From an uncultured Lachnospira sp. (GTDB taxonomy: Bacteria > Bacillota > Clostridia > Lachnospirales > Lachnospiraceae): a stretch of DNA of 64,000 nucleotides. The stretch is from the NCBI GenBank assembly GCA_910585095.1, contig CAJUBU010000002.1:97369-161368 (forward strand), given 5' to 3'. The notes under the pieces are model-generated. The model was not told the DNA's origin and ran no database searches. It saw only the letters and a program-made list of their open reading frames with translations. Shown piece by piece: positions 53,750 through 62,635 of this stretch (its first letter is position 1; each line of letters opens with the position of its first letter). The position numbers and the translations under genes are program-made.

Positions 53750-55222
53750 ATGTCGATGATTAAAATAGAAAATCTTACTTTTTCCTACCCAACAAGCGGC
53801 GATAATATCTTTGAAAATGTTTCTTTTCAAATTGACACCGATTGGAAACTGGGTTTTGTAGGAAGAAACGGCAAAGGAAAGACAACACTTTTTCAGCTTT
53901 TGCTTCATCAATATGAATATAGTGGAAAAATAACTCATTCTGTACAATTTGATTATTTTCCATATACTGTAACGGACAAAAGTCAATTAACACAAGAAAT
54001 ATTACAAGAAATTTGTCCATCTGCCGAACAATGGGAAATCACTAGAGAATTATCTTATCTTGAGGTTGAGATGGATATACTTTGGCGACCCTTTGAAACG
54101 CTTTCCAACGGTGAGCAGACAAAAGTTTTGCTAGCTGCTCTCTTTTTAAATGAAGGTCATTTTTTATTAATTGACGAGCCGACAAATCATTTAGATACCC
54201 ATGCAAGAAAAATGATATCTGCCTATCTAAAAAAAAAGAAAGGCTTTATATTGATATCGCATGACCGCTGTTTTTTAGATGGCTGCATAGACCATATTTT
54301 ATCCTTAAACCGAACAACTATTGAAGTGCAAAATGGTAATTTCTCGTCTTGGATAGCTAATTTTACAAGACAACAAGAATCCGAAATTGCACAAAATAAA
54401 CGGTTACAAAAAGATATGAACCGCCTAAAACAATCTGCTAAGCGCTCTGCTGTATGGTCTGACCGTGTGGAAGCATCAAAAGTTGGGGCTGCCGATAAAG
54501 GTTATGTCGGTCATAAAGCGGCAAAAATGATGAAGCGTTCAAAAGCGATTGAATCAAGACAACAACAGGCAATCGAACAAAAATCAAAATTATTAAAAAA
54601 TATTGAAACCACCGAAAATTTAAAACTGTGTCCATTACAATATCATACAAACCGATTGGTTACGTTTTCTGATGTCACCATTTCTTATGATAACAAACCC
54701 ATCTGCAACCCTGTATCTTTTACTATAGAACAAGGTGAACGGGTCGTGCTGGACGGCAAAAATGGAAGCGGAAAAAGCAGTTTGTTAAAACTTTTAACAG
54801 ACAAATCCCTACAATATACTGGCACTATAGCCATTGGAGCTGGACTTATCATTTCTTATGTGCCGCAAGAAACATCACATTTACAAGGAACGCTTTGCAA
54901 TTTTGCAAAACAACATCATATCCATGAAAGTTTATTTAAAACAGTCTTACGCAAACTTGATTTTGAAAGAATCCAGTTTGAAAAGGATATAAAAGAGTTC
55001 TCTGAGGGACAAAAGAAAAAGGTTCTCATTGCAAAAAGCCTCTGTGAACAAGCACATTTATATGTATGGGACGAACCTCTTAATTTTATTGATATCTATT
55101 CTCGTATGCAGATTGAACAGCTTATCAAACAATTTTTACCTACTATGATTTTTGTCGAACATGATAATGCTTTTCAAGAAACTATTGCAACAAAAAGCAT
55201 ACAAATCATACGATTATCTTAA
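53750..55222 (+). CDS. ABC-F ribosomal protection protein, Lsa type
   Basis: 490 residues, two ABC domains and no membrane segment. Domain 1: Walker A GRNGKGKTT, signature LSNGEQTK, Walker B LIDEPTNHLD. Domain 2: DGKNGSGKSS, FSEGQKKK, VWDEPLNFID. The interdomain linker (about 185-285, SKVGAADKGYVGHKAAKMMKRSKAI) is of the Lsa group, close in length and sequence to the enterococcal Lsa(A) protein. Such proteins bind the ribosomal E site and dislodge lincosamides, streptogramins A and pleuromutilins. AAGGAGGAA precedes the ATG. The leader is built for drug-induced ribosome stalling, which supports an antibiotic-protection role rather than housekeeping. Confidence 0.92.
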   Translation: MSMIKIENLTFSYPTSGDNIFENVSFQIDTDWKLGFVGRNGKGKTTLFQLLLHQYEYSGKITHSVQFDYFPYTVTDKSQLTQEILQEICPSAEQWEITRELSYLEVEMDILWRPFETLSNGEQTKVLLAALFLNEGHFLLIDEPTNHLDTHARKMISAYLKKKKGFILISHDRCFLDGCIDHILSLNRTTIEVQNGNFSSWIANFTRQQESEIAQNKRLQKDMNRLKQSAKRSAVWSDRVEASKVGAADKGYVGHKAAKMMKRSKAIESRQQQAIEQKSKLLKNIETTENLKLCPLQYHTNRLVTFSDVTISYDNKPICNPVSFTIEQGERVVLDGKNGSGKSSLLKLLTDKSLQYTGTIAIGAGLIISYVPQETSHLQGTLCNFAKQHHIHESLFKTVLRKLDFERIQFEKDIKEFSEGQKKKVLIAKSLCEQAHLYVWDEPLNFIDIYSRMQIEQLIKQFLPTMIFVEHDNAFQETIATKSIQIIRLS

Positions 55223-55264
55223 AATAAATCGATATCTACATTTATTTTAGCTCTATCAGAAAAA

Positions 55265-55349
55265 CTGCTGCAATATATCCATTTATAAAAATACAAAATA
55301 TTTGATTGTTTATTCTACTATTTTATATCCAAAATTTATATTGCAGCAG
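55265..55349 (+). terminator. Long-loop inverted repeat after the ABC-F gene
   Basis: CTGCTGCAATATA (55265-55277) pairs perfectly with TATATTGCAGCAG (55337-55349) across a 59-base loop. No T-run follows closely, so terminator function is uncertain. It is the only structure between the ABC-F stop and the next gene. Confidence 0.45.
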
Positions 55350-55418
55350 CTTTACTCAATTTATTGCTTAACTTATTGCTCATGGCAATAAAATCAAAAT
55401 TTTTTACAAGAATGAGAC

Positions 55419-55703
55419 TTAATAGAACTCGTCGTCTGCATCCACCCCAAATTTATACACTTGACTATAATGTCCTAATTCATCTTCAAAGCCTGGTCCA
55501 CTTACCATAAGCCCTGTACAGTCACTGCTCGAAACCGCATCTGCCATATCAAGATAATCTTCTTCAAATGTATTGGTTTGTGTCTCTTTATCATTCGCTG
55601 AACCAACATCATCATATGGTGTGCTTTGAAGCTGTTTTTGACTGATTAAATAATCTTCATCATTTAAATAACTATCATCATTATATCGACCTTTTAACTT
55701 CAT
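55419..55703 (-). CDS. Small acidic protein of unknown function
   Basis: 94 residues, not recognised. Strongly acidic (many Asp and Glu, few Lys after the start), Tyr-rich, without membrane segments. A segment VSGPGFEDELGHYSQVYKFG near the C-terminus looks conserved. AAAGGAGG with a further AAGGA before the ATG makes it a credible gene. It is divergent from the ferritin-like gene at 55866 across about 160 bases, a layout that suggests shared control. Intrinsic disorder is likely over the first half. Confidence 0.65.
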   Translation of the reverse strand: MKLKGRYNDDSYLNDEDYLISQKQLQSTPYDDVGSANDKETQTNTFEEDYLDMADAVSSSDCTGLMVSGPGFEDELGHYSQVYKFGVDADDEFY

Positions 55704-55865
55704 TCCTTTTTCCTCCTTTCTTGAAGCTATGGTTATTATGTGTTTCTATTATTGTTTCAATACAGTGATACAAAATATACCATTTTGTATAATTTCATTT
55801 TTCTCTCACACAATATAAAGTAAATAATTTATTCGTGCAGCTTTTGCACAGAAAAGAGGTTTATA

Positions 55866-56297
55866 ATGAATGAAGATAGTATCAATTTATTAAAAGAATG
55901 TTATTCTGGTTGTACTATGGCTATCAATAGTATTAACCAAATCCAAGAATTTGTTAAAGATGATTCCTTATTAGCACTCCTTGAAGAATATAAAAATGAA
56001 CATGAACATTTAAAAGAACAGTCCTGTGAATTTTTAAAAAAGGCGGGCGAAAACGGCAAAACGCCTCCTGTAATGGCTTCTGCTTTTTCATGGATAACAG
56101 CAGAAATGAAACTTCTTATAAAAAATGATAATACACATATTGCCAAACTTATGATGGATGGCTGCAATATGGGTATACAATCTATTGGTGAATTTTTAAA
56201 TAAATATCACAATGCTTGTGACAATGCTATAAAGCTTGCAAAAGAAGTGATAAGAAGTGAAGAAGAATTTAATAAAAAAATGGAGAATTTTCTCTAA
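55866..56297 (+). CDS. Ferritin-like helical-bundle protein (DUF2383-like)
   Basis: 143 residues, nearly all helix, in four amphipathic stretches. The pattern (KNEHEHLKEQSCEFL, MASAFSWITAEMKLLI, THIAKLMMDGCNMGIQSIGEFLNKY) fits the small ferritin-like DUF2383/DUF2202-type proteins of clostridia, with Glu and His at metal-ligand spacing. Function of the family is undefined; metal binding and spore or stress roles are guesses. AAAAGAGG lies before the ATG. Monocistronic by appearance. Confidence 0.75.
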   Translation: MNEDSINLLKECYSGCTMAINSINQIQEFVKDDSLLALLEEYKNEHEHLKEQSCEFLKKAGENGKTPPVMASAFSWITAEMKLLIKNDNTHIAKLMMDGCNMGIQSIGEFLNKYHNACDNAIKLAKEVIRSEEEFNKKMENFL

Positions 56298-56486
56298 ACT
56301 TTAAAATAATATTGTATTTATAAATCTTTTTATCAAGATTTTTCTTTTGTAATAAGTATTTAGGTGATTGCATCTAAAAAATAACACAAATATACTGGCA
56401 GCAAATTACTTATCTTACCAATATATTATAATAACTTTGAGTTTTGCAATCACCTACAATAACTATTATTTTTTTCTTTTATCAAA

Positions 56487-56571
56487 CAGATATTCACAAT
56501 ACGTTTTGCTGCTTGCTTAAACCACTTAACTGCTAAGCTACCACAACTCTTTATATCTCTACGATATTGAA
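56487..56571 (+). repeat. Dispersed intergenic repeat, copy D (long form)
   Basis: CAGATATTCACAATACG then TTTTGCTGCTTGCTTAAACCA, and ending TATATCTCTACGATATTGAA (56552-56571). It combines the core of copy B (GCTTGCTTAAACCA) with the 3' block of copy A, which shows that A and B are parts of one element. It stops exactly at the flavoprotein stop codon. Confidence 0.6.
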
Positions 56572-57435
56572 TCATGACTTACTTGATGAATTTAAATAAG
56601 AAACCGCAGACAACGCGGCAACATTGCCTTCTCCTGCTGATTTAATATACTGATATGGTGCGCCTGTTATATCGCCACAGGCAAATAATCCGTCTAAATT
56701 CGTTCGCATCTGTCTGTCAACTTCTACAAGATTATCCACTAGCTTTAGTCCTGGCACAAGCTGTTGCACAGTAACACTGTCCCTCAACAAAAAAATTCCA
56801 TCAACTAAATATTTTGACTGTTCTGTTATCAGACATATCTTTTGTTCTTCTTTTTCTATTGACTGTGGCTTTTCCTCACAGATTACAATATTATCACCAA
56901 GTGAAACCTCTTTTTTATACATTGGAAAATAGAGGACTTTGTCTGCTATTTCAGATAAAAAAACGGCTTCGCTTTCTTCTTCTTGTGAAAATCCTATAAC
57001 AGCTGCAACTTTATTTTTGTAAAACTGCGCATCACACGTTGCACAATAACTTACACCTCTTCCAATATTCTCAAGTTCCCCCTTAAAAGGCTTTACCACA
57101 GAAATCCCTGTTGCAAGAATCACACAAGTTGCCTCATAGATACTGCTACCGCAATCAATTGCAAAATAATCTCCCAAAGCATATATTGTATTTACTTTCG
57201 TTTCTGTAATGGTAATATCCAATTTTTTTAAATGTTGTAAAAATGCCTCTTGCAGTTCTTTGCCTGTCACACTAGGCAATCCTAAATAATTGTGAATGGT
57301 ATGTGCTTTCTTTACTTTCTCACTAAGAGTCTTACTTCCAATCAACAATATTTTTTTATTGCGAATCGTTGCTGTTATCGCTGCTGATAATCCTGCAGGT
57401 CCCGTTCCAATAATTGCAATCTCATATCTTTCCAT
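56572..57435 (-). CDS. Thioredoxin reductase-like NAD(P)/FAD oxidoreductase
   Basis: 287 residues. FAD-binding motif GTGPAGLSAA (about 10-19), redox-active pair in YCATCDAQFY, a shortened NADPH domain (AAVIGFSQEEESEAVF in place of GGGNSA), and the C-terminal FAD motif GLFACGDITGAPYQ. The CATC pair matches low-molecular-weight thioredoxin reductases (about 310 residues), but the pyridine-nucleotide motif is atypical, as in ferredoxin-dependent flavin thioredoxin reductases of clostridia; the electron donor is thus uncertain. It follows the alarmone synthetase gene by 10 bases and probably shares its transcript. Confidence 0.85.
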   Translation of the reverse strand: MERYEIAIIGTGPAGLSAAITATIRNKKILLIGSKTLSEKVKKAHTIHNYLGLPSVTGKELQEAFLQHLKKLDITITETKVNTIYALGDYFAIDCGSSIYEATCVILATGISVVKPFKGELENIGRGVSYCATCDAQFYKNKVAAVIGFSQEEESEAVFLSEIADKVLYFPMYKKEVSLGDNIVICEEKPQSIEKEEQKICLITEQSKYLVDGIFLLRDSVTVQQLVPGLKLVDNLVEVDRQMRTNLDGLFACGDITGAPYQYIKSAGEGNVAALSAVSYLNSSSKS

Positions 57436-57445
57436 ATTACACTAC

Positions 57446-58174
57446 CTACCATAATTCCAGATTAATATTAAATTCCCCTGCAATATTTTGCATAATTCTA
57501 TCTGCCTCTGCCATAATATCGGCACATTCTTTTAATTCTTTTTGCACTTCATCCGTAAATTCTCTGTCTTTTTTATATCGTAATTGATGTTCTGTACTTG
57601 CCCAAAAATTCATGGCAATTGTTCTTATCTGTATTTCAACAGGAATTTTTTTTGCCTGATTTGAAAATTGGACTTCTACTGTCACAATCAAATGCAGACT
57701 TCTATAACCATTTTCCTTTGGTTTTAGTATGTAATCTTTTGCCTCTATTAATTCAACATCTTTTTGTTTAATAAGCATTCTTGCAACATTATATACGTCT
57801 TCAATAAAAGGACATATAACACGAATCCCTGCAATATCACGAATATTATTTGTAAGTGCGCTAACAGTCATAGGCAGCCCTTTTCTTTTTAATTTTAACA
57901 AAATGCTTTCCTTTGATTTTATTCTGCTCTCAATATTTTCAATTGGATTTCTATCATTACTAAATTGAAACTCTTTTTTTAAAATATTAATTCTTGATTC
58001 AAGCTGATTAATACCAGCTTCATACAAAAACATAATCTGATGATATTGTCTTTCTATATCCAAATAATCTCTGGCTCGCGGCAGTAATATTTCCTGCTCA
58101 ATACCTCCTATTGATATAGCTTCACCATCCATTAAATGCTCCTCAATCTTCATAGAAGTTCCATATTTTTCCAC
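57446..58174 (-). CDS. Small alarmone synthetase (RelQ/YjbM-type GTP pyrophosphokinase)
   Basis: 242 residues carrying only the (p)ppGpp synthetase domain: RDIAGIRVICPFIEDVY, the G-loop-like KENGYRSLHLIV, and VEIQIRTIAMNFWASTEHQLRYK. No HD hydrolase, TGS or ACT domain is present, which defines the small synthetases (usually about 210-260 residues). They make (p)ppGpp from ATP and GTP/GDP during envelope or nutrient stress. Start taken as GTG 58174, with AGGAGG about 12 bases upstream; ATG 58153 is possible. Co-transcribed with the flavoprotein gene. A leader with its own terminator lies upstream. Confidence 0.92.
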   Translation of the reverse strand: MEKYGTSMKIEEHLMDGEAISIGGIEQEILLPRARDYLDIERQYHQIMFLYEAGINQLESRINILKKEFQFSNDRNPIENIESRIKSKESILLKLKRKGLPMTVSALTNNIRDIAGIRVICPFIEDVYNVARMLIKQKDVELIEAKDYILKPKENGYRSLHLIVTVEVQFSNQAKKIPVEIQIRTIAMNFWASTEHQLRYKKDREFTDEVQKELKECADIMAEADRIMQNIAGEFNINLELW

Positions 58175-58244
58175 CGCAAAATTAACCTCCTACGTAATTT
58201 TATTCCTCCAATTCATAAACCAAACATAATTTGACTTCTCACAC

Positions 58245-58366
58245 AAAAAAAGAGCCATATAGCTCTTTAAACTTATATGAACTACTACATACCTTTGTCT
58301 GGTAACTTTATCTACTCACGCAATCTGTGAACCTTTGTATATCACTGCAAATGCCACAGTTTTTCT
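58245..58366 (-). ncRNA. Small RNA or attenuating 5' leader upstream of the alarmone synthetase gene
   Basis: A consensus promoter and a clean intrinsic terminator bound about 120 nt on the minus strand. The terminator stem AAAGAGC/GCTCTTT (58249-58255 and 58262-58268) is followed by seven T. Inside, CTGTG...CACAG and TTACC/GGTA can pair. The terminator lies about 55 bases before the synthetase ribosome site, so the RNA is either a free small RNA or a leader whose terminator is regulated. I recognise no known riboswitch. The rest of 58402-58737 is AT-rich with no other signal. Confidence 0.65.
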
Positions 58367-58372
58367 ATAAGT

Positions 58373-58401
58373 ATTTTATCATATACAATAACTCCTGTCA
58401 A
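58373..58401 (-). promoter_or_regulatory. Sigma-A promoter of the small RNA/leader
   Basis: On the minus strand TTGACA (58396-58401), 17 bp, TAAAAT (58373-58378). Predicted start near 58366. Confidence 0.85.
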
Positions 58402-58737
58402 TTTTATATATATTTTTAAAATTTTATATATTTCAAAAATATACAACTTTATTTGCCCTTTCAACCTTGCCTAAATCAAATATTCTCTAGCCTTTTGATA
58501 AAATTACAATGTCTCTTTACTTGACTTTATAATTCTTTATGATAAAATTTCTATATATTTAACATTTCTTAAACTATCAATAATATAATTTTAATAAGAT
58601 ATATGTATAAATATTATTTATGGATAACATTAAACAAAGAAAAACAAAAAGAACCCAATTCCTATTTATATCATTGCTTACATGAATAAAATATGATGTG
58701 ATAATTTCTACACTATGCTATAGAATGGAGGATTTAT

Positions 58738-59412
58738 ATGAAAAATATATTAATTATAGAAGATGACAATTATATTAATGAAATGTTAAACAAATTGCTG
58801 CAATTAAACAATTATCACACATTTAGTGCCTACTCTGGAACAGAGGGCGTATTGTTACATAACAATCATATTGATTTAATTTTACTGGATTTAATGTTGC
58901 CCGGAAAAAATGGAGAAGAAATTATAAAAGACTTACAGCATAAGAAAAAAGTTCCTATTATTGTTATCAGTGCAATATATGATACCGACAAAAAAATTGA
59001 TTTATTAAAATTAGGTGCTGATGATTATATTACCAAACCTTTCCACAACGGCGAACTTCTTGCAAGAATTGAAGTACAATTAAGACATGGTGTCCCACAT
59101 AACGACCAAGAAACCATTTTAACATTTAAAGATATTGAACTAAATACTACTGATTATACGGTAAAATGCAACCATGAATATATAAACTTATCCAAAAAAG
59201 AATTTGAAATACTAAAAGTAATGGTGGAAAACCCAAATAGAGTTTTTACAAAAAATAACCTGATAGAACAAGTTTGGGATAATGAAGACTCCGCAGATGA
59301 TAATACCTTAAATGTCCATATTAGTAAAATCCGAAATAAATTAAAAGAAAAAAATCCCAATGAAAAATATATTGAAACCGTATGGAGCATTGGATACAAA
59401 TTAAAAAAATAA
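58738..59412 (+). CDS. OmpR-family response regulator of an antimicrobial-peptide-type locus
   Basis: 224 residues. Receiver domain (1-120) with EDDN, acceptor Asp in ILLDLMLPG and Lys in YITKPF; winged-helix domain (about 130-224) with LSKKEFEILKVMVENPNRVF and NVHISKIRNKLK. GGAGG precedes the ATG. The order regulator, ABC ATPase, permease, kinase is that of lantibiotic-resistance (CprABC/NisFEG-like) loci in clostridia. A hairpin with a T-run follows the stop, and direct repeats of TTAAGA there are its likely binding site. Confidence 0.93.
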   Translation: MKNILIIEDDNYINEMLNKLLQLNNYHTFSAYSGTEGVLLHNNHIDLILLDLMLPGKNGEEIIKDLQHKKKVPIIVISAIYDTDKKIDLLKLGADDYITKPFHNGELLARIEVQLRHGVPHNDQETILTFKDIELNTTDYTVKCNHEYINLSKKEFEILKVMVENPNRVFTKNNLIEQVWDNEDSADDNTLNVHISKIRNKLKEKNPNEKYIETVWSIGYKLKK

Positions 59413-59415
59413 AAT

Positions 59416-59470
59416 TTAAGACTTCTTTAAGAATTGTGTTAAGAGTTTCTTAACACTTTTTTTATATACT
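59416..59470 (+). promoter_or_regulatory. TTAAGA direct repeats and promoter before the ABC genes
   Basis: TTAAGA occurs at 59416-59421, 59427-59432 and 59439-59444 (periods 11 and 12 bp), with a partial inverted copy TCTTAA just after. A -10 TATACT is at 59465-59470 without a proper -35. OmpR-type regulators bind such helically phased direct repeats and contact polymerase from the -35 side. Confidence 0.65.
59436..59463 (+). terminator. Terminator-like hairpin between regulator and ABC genes
   Basis: GTGTTAAG (59436-59443) pairs with CTTAACAC (59449-59456), five-base loop, seven T (59457-59463). It ends the regulator transcript and shares bases with the third TTAAGA repeat. Confidence 0.8.
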
Positions 59471-59560
59471 AAGCCAAACAACTATAAGGGCTATTATATT
59501 AAAGAGAATCATTCTTGTTTGTATATAAGCTCTGTATAGGTTAAGAATGGAGGAATCAAT

Positions 59561-60475
59561 GTGAAGGAAATCATCTTAAAAACCAATAACTTAAGTAAAT
59601 GTTACAAAAATTTTACGGCTATTGACCGAGTCAATATCCAGATAAATAAAGGCGATATTTATGGGTTAATTGGCAGAAACGGCGCAGGCAAAACCACTTT
59701 AATGAAAATCATTACAACACTTACGAACAAAACCAATGGCGAATTTGAATTATTTAATCATAAAGATAATGATTTGACACAGACCAAACGAAGAATTGGG
59801 TGCTTAATTGAAAATCCTGCCTTTTTTTCCAGCCTTAGCGCCTATGATAATTTAAAATATTATGCGATTCAAAAAGGTATTACGGACAACAGTCAAATCA
59901 TACAATCCTTAAAATTAGTAGGTCTTGATGATACCAAAAATAAAAAATTCAAAAACTTTTCACTAGGCATGAAACAGCGATTAGGCATAGCTTTTGCCAT
60001 ATTAGATAATCCAGACTTTATCGTATTAGATGAGCCTATCAATGGACTTGACCCTATTGGAATTAGCGATTTAAGGAATACGTTTAAACGACTAAATGAA
60101 GAAAAAAATATTACCATCTTAATATCCAGTCATATTTTATCTGAATTATATTTACTTGCCACTCGATTTTGCATACTGGAACAAGGTCATGTAATAAAAG
60201 AACTCACAAAAGAAGAACTCGATGCCGAATGTTCAAAATGTATTGTTATCAAGACAGACGATATTAAAAAAGCAACTGTTATCTTAGAAAAAGAATTAAA
60301 CACAACCAATTACCAAGTTGCAAACAGCGAAGAAGTCAGGCTTTATGACTATTTAGAACAAAGTCAAAAAATCAATAAAATTCTTGTAAAAAATAATGTC
60401 AATGTAAAACAAATTCAAGAAACTGGAATATCACTGGAAGATTACTTTAAATCTTTAATCAGTTCACAAAATTAA
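59561..60475 (+). CDS. ABC transporter ATP-binding protein (bacitracin/lantibiotic-type)
   Basis: 304 residues: Walker A GRNGAGKTT, signature FSLGMKQRLGIA, Walker B FIVLDEPINGLDP, switch His in SSHILSE. The sequence fits the BcrA/LanF family that expels membrane-active peptides. The C-terminal 80 residues are variable. GTG start at 59561 is supported by GGAGG ten bases ahead. It is 12 bases from the permease gene and behind its own promoter region. Confidence 0.93.
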   Translation: MKEIILKTNNLSKCYKNFTAIDRVNIQINKGDIYGLIGRNGAGKTTLMKIITTLTNKTNGEFELFNHKDNDLTQTKRRIGCLIENPAFFSSLSAYDNLKYYAIQKGITDNSQIIQSLKLVGLDDTKNKKFKNFSLGMKQRLGIAFAILDNPDFIVLDEPINGLDPIGISDLRNTFKRLNEEKNITILISSHILSELYLLATRFCILEQGHVIKELTKEELDAECSKCIVIKTDDIKKATVILEKELNTTNYQVANSEEVRLYDYLEQSQKINKILVKNNVNVKQIQETGISLEDYFKSLISSQN

Positions 60476-60487
60476 TGGAGGCTCATT

Positions 60488-61321
60488 ATGATAAATATAA
60501 TAAAATCTGATTTATATCGAATATTTAAAGGAAAAGCTGTTTATATTACATTAGCTATTGTCATTATTCTTACAATTGTCAGTTGTGTAGGCATGTCATC
60601 CGGTTATATTGGCGTATCAATGGGTTCTGAATTAACCCCTTTTGACACAGAAACCAGAATTGCTTTAAGTGAGTCAAACAGCTTAATTGAATATCGAAAT
60701 ATTATAAAAAGTCATGGTTCTTTTGAACTCGACCGACAAATAATCGGTCAAAATGGCAATCTATACTATTTATTTATTGTTATTGTTGTTATTTCACTGT
60801 CAACTGATTTTTCTAATAAATCCATAAAAAATACATTATCCTCAGCGATAACAAGAAAACAGTATTATCTCTCTAAATTGATGTTAATAAGCTTTTTAGG
60901 AACTCTGTTTATATTATTTAACAATTATTTTTCTTATTGTTTAAACCTTATTATCAATGGAGCAGATTTTGCTATGCCATTTGTAGACGTAGCCAAAATA
61001 ACTTTATTGCAGCTTCCTTTATTGTATGGCATAATCAGCTTGCTTGTATGTTTTGCGTTTGTGCTGCAAAAAACGGTACTGTTTAACACCATTTCTATAT
61101 CCTTTATTATAGTATTACAACTGTTGGTTATAGGAATTACCAATTTATTTAAAATAAAACAAAATTGGTTTTATGATTATGAGTTTCAAACTGCTCTAGC
61201 AAAGCTGGCGAACGCGCCTGCCAATAAATATATTCTTATCTGTGCGCTGCTTGGAATGGTATATATTATTGTATTTAATATTATTGGTTACAGCATATTT
61301 AAAAAATGTGAAATCAAGTAA
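60488..61321 (+). CDS. ABC-2 family permease (BcrB/LanE-G-like)
   Basis: 277 residues with six membrane helices and a large loop after the first helix (about 40-95), the layout of lantibiotic-immunity permeases. The start MINIIKSDLYRIFKGKAVY is typical. GGAGG precedes the ATG. Only one permease is present where two (LanE and LanG) are common, so it may act as a homodimer. It probably protects the cell from an antimicrobial peptide together with the preceding ATPase; the peptide is unknown. Confidence 0.88.
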   Translation: MINIIKSDLYRIFKGKAVYITLAIVIILTIVSCVGMSSGYIGVSMGSELTPFDTETRIALSESNSLIEYRNIIKSHGSFELDRQIIGQNGNLYYLFIVIVVISLSTDFSNKSIKNTLSSAITRKQYYLSKLMLISFLGTLFILFNNYFSYCLNLIINGADFAMPFVDVAKITLLQLPLLYGIISLLVCFAFVLQKTVLFNTISISFIIVLQLLVIGITNLFKIKQNWFYDYEFQTALAKLANAPANKYILICALLGMVYIIVFNIIGYSIFKKCEIK

Positions 61322-61413
61322 AATACACCTAGCAAGCAACTTGTTACCGCTTCATGGCATTTTGGCAGGAGCATAAACTTTTACAAAAATATTATAAGGA
61401 GAAAACCATAGAC

Positions 61414-62319
61414 ATGATTATACTTGTTTTTATTTTAAGTTTTATTATAATAGGGTTGCTTGCTTATATTGTGTTATTAAATAGAGAATTAAAATCATTG
61501 GCAAAACAAGTAGATAATTTAATAAATATGAATAGTAATCATTTGATTTATTCAGAATATAATTTAAAAAATGTGGCTCCTATTATTATAAAAGTAAATA
61601 ATTTAATAAAAAAATCAAAAGATATTGAACTTTATTACAATAATAAACATAAATCCTTAATGAAGATGATAACCAACATTTCCCACGATTTGAGAACGCC
61701 TCTTACATCGGCACTTGGATATATTGATATAATTTTATATTCTAATATCAATAAAGAAGAACAGATAAAAGAGTTAAAAATTATAGAGGAACGTTTAAAA
61801 CGATTAGAAGAATTAATTAATTCATTTTTTGAATTTTCTAAAATTATATCAAACAACAAAAATCCTGAACTGAAAAAGATAAATCTTAATACTATTTTAG
61901 AAAATTGTATTATGAATTATTATGAAGATTACAAAAATGACAACAGACAGATAATATTAAATTATAATCAAAACAAAATTATAATCTACTCAAATAAGGA
62001 AATGCTTGTACGAATATTTGATAATTTAATAGCAAATGCCTACAAACACAGCACTGGTGATTTGGAAATCAATATTACAGTCAAGGATATTATAAAAATA
62101 ACCTTTATCAATTCATTTAATTGCAATGATTTAGATATTCATAAAATGTTTGATGAATTTTATACAATTGATATATCAAGAGCAAAGGGCAATACTGGAT
62201 TAGGGCTTGCAATTGCAAAGGAATTTACAGAAAGTTTAGGTGGTAAAATATATGCCAATAAGAAAAAAGGACTGTTAAAAATCATCATTGAATTTAGCTA
62301 TAATGCTAATTTATTATAA
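61414..62319 (+). CDS. Sensor histidine kinase of the antimicrobial-peptide-type locus
   Basis: About 301 residues. One or two N-terminal membrane helices (MIILVFILSFIIIGLLAYIV), almost no extracellular loop, then HisKA with ISHDLRTPLTSALGYID and an HATPase domain with N box (FDNLIANAYKHS) and GNTGLGLAIAKEF. Small intramembrane-sensing kinases like this usually rely on their ABC transporter for stimulus detection. The frame is open to 61354, but ATG 61414 follows AAGGAG. It is separated from the permease gene by 92 bases and completes the four-gene locus. Confidence 0.92.
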   Translation: MIILVFILSFIIIGLLAYIVLLNRELKSLAKQVDNLINMNSNHLIYSEYNLKNVAPIIIKVNNLIKKSKDIELYYNNKHKSLMKMITNISHDLRTPLTSALGYIDIILYSNINKEEQIKELKIIEERLKRLEELINSFFEFSKIISNNKNPELKKINLNTILENCIMNYYEDYKNDNRQIILNYNQNKIIIYSNKEMLVRIFDNLIANAYKHSTGDLEINITVKDIIKITFINSFNCNDLDIHKMFDEFYTIDISRAKGNTGLGLAIAKEFTESLGGKIYANKKKGLLKIIIEFSYNANLL

Positions 62320-62324
62320 TCAAA

Positions 62325-62360
62325 AATATTTGCAATGTACTTCGCTGCTTGCTTATATAA
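62325..62360 (+). repeat. Dispersed intergenic repeat, copy E
   Basis: AATATTTGCAATGTACTTCG followed by CTGCTTGCTTATATAA matches the first half of copies B and D. It begins six bases after the kinase stop codon. Confidence 0.55.
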
Positions 62361-62418
62361 TCAAAAAATAAAAGCCCCACAACCCAGCTCCATGTCTGAA
62401 TCATAAGACTTTTGCAAG

Positions 62419-62491
62419 TGCGTCGCCAGGGGTTCGAACCCTGGACACCCTGATTAAGAGTCAGGTGCTCTACCAACTGAGCTAGCGACGC
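62419..62491 (-). tRNA. tRNA-Lys (anticodon CTT)
   Basis: 73 nt, complete cloverleaf on the minus strand. Acceptor GCGTCGC/GCGACGC, D arm GCTC/GAGC, anticodon arm CCTGA-CTCTTAA-TCAGG with anticodon CTT, T arm CAGGG-TTCGAAC-CCCTG. The CCA end is not encoded. It is a single tRNA gene antisense to its neighbours. A T-rich stretch follows near 62370. Confidence 0.97.
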
Positions 62492-62635
62492 TTATTAGTT
62501 AAAATAATTTCTAGTGCTAAACACAAGTGACATTATATACCATGATTTTACAAAATGCAAGCTATTTTTTTGTATTTATTTTAAAACATATTTTTTATAT
62601 GATAAAATTTGTCGATTAAAAATTTTAATTTATAA

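Noticed and set aside
58245..58366. 6S RNA, c-di-GMP or tetrahydrofolate riboswitch
   Set aside because: None of their conserved cores could be matched; the region is left as an unassigned RNA.
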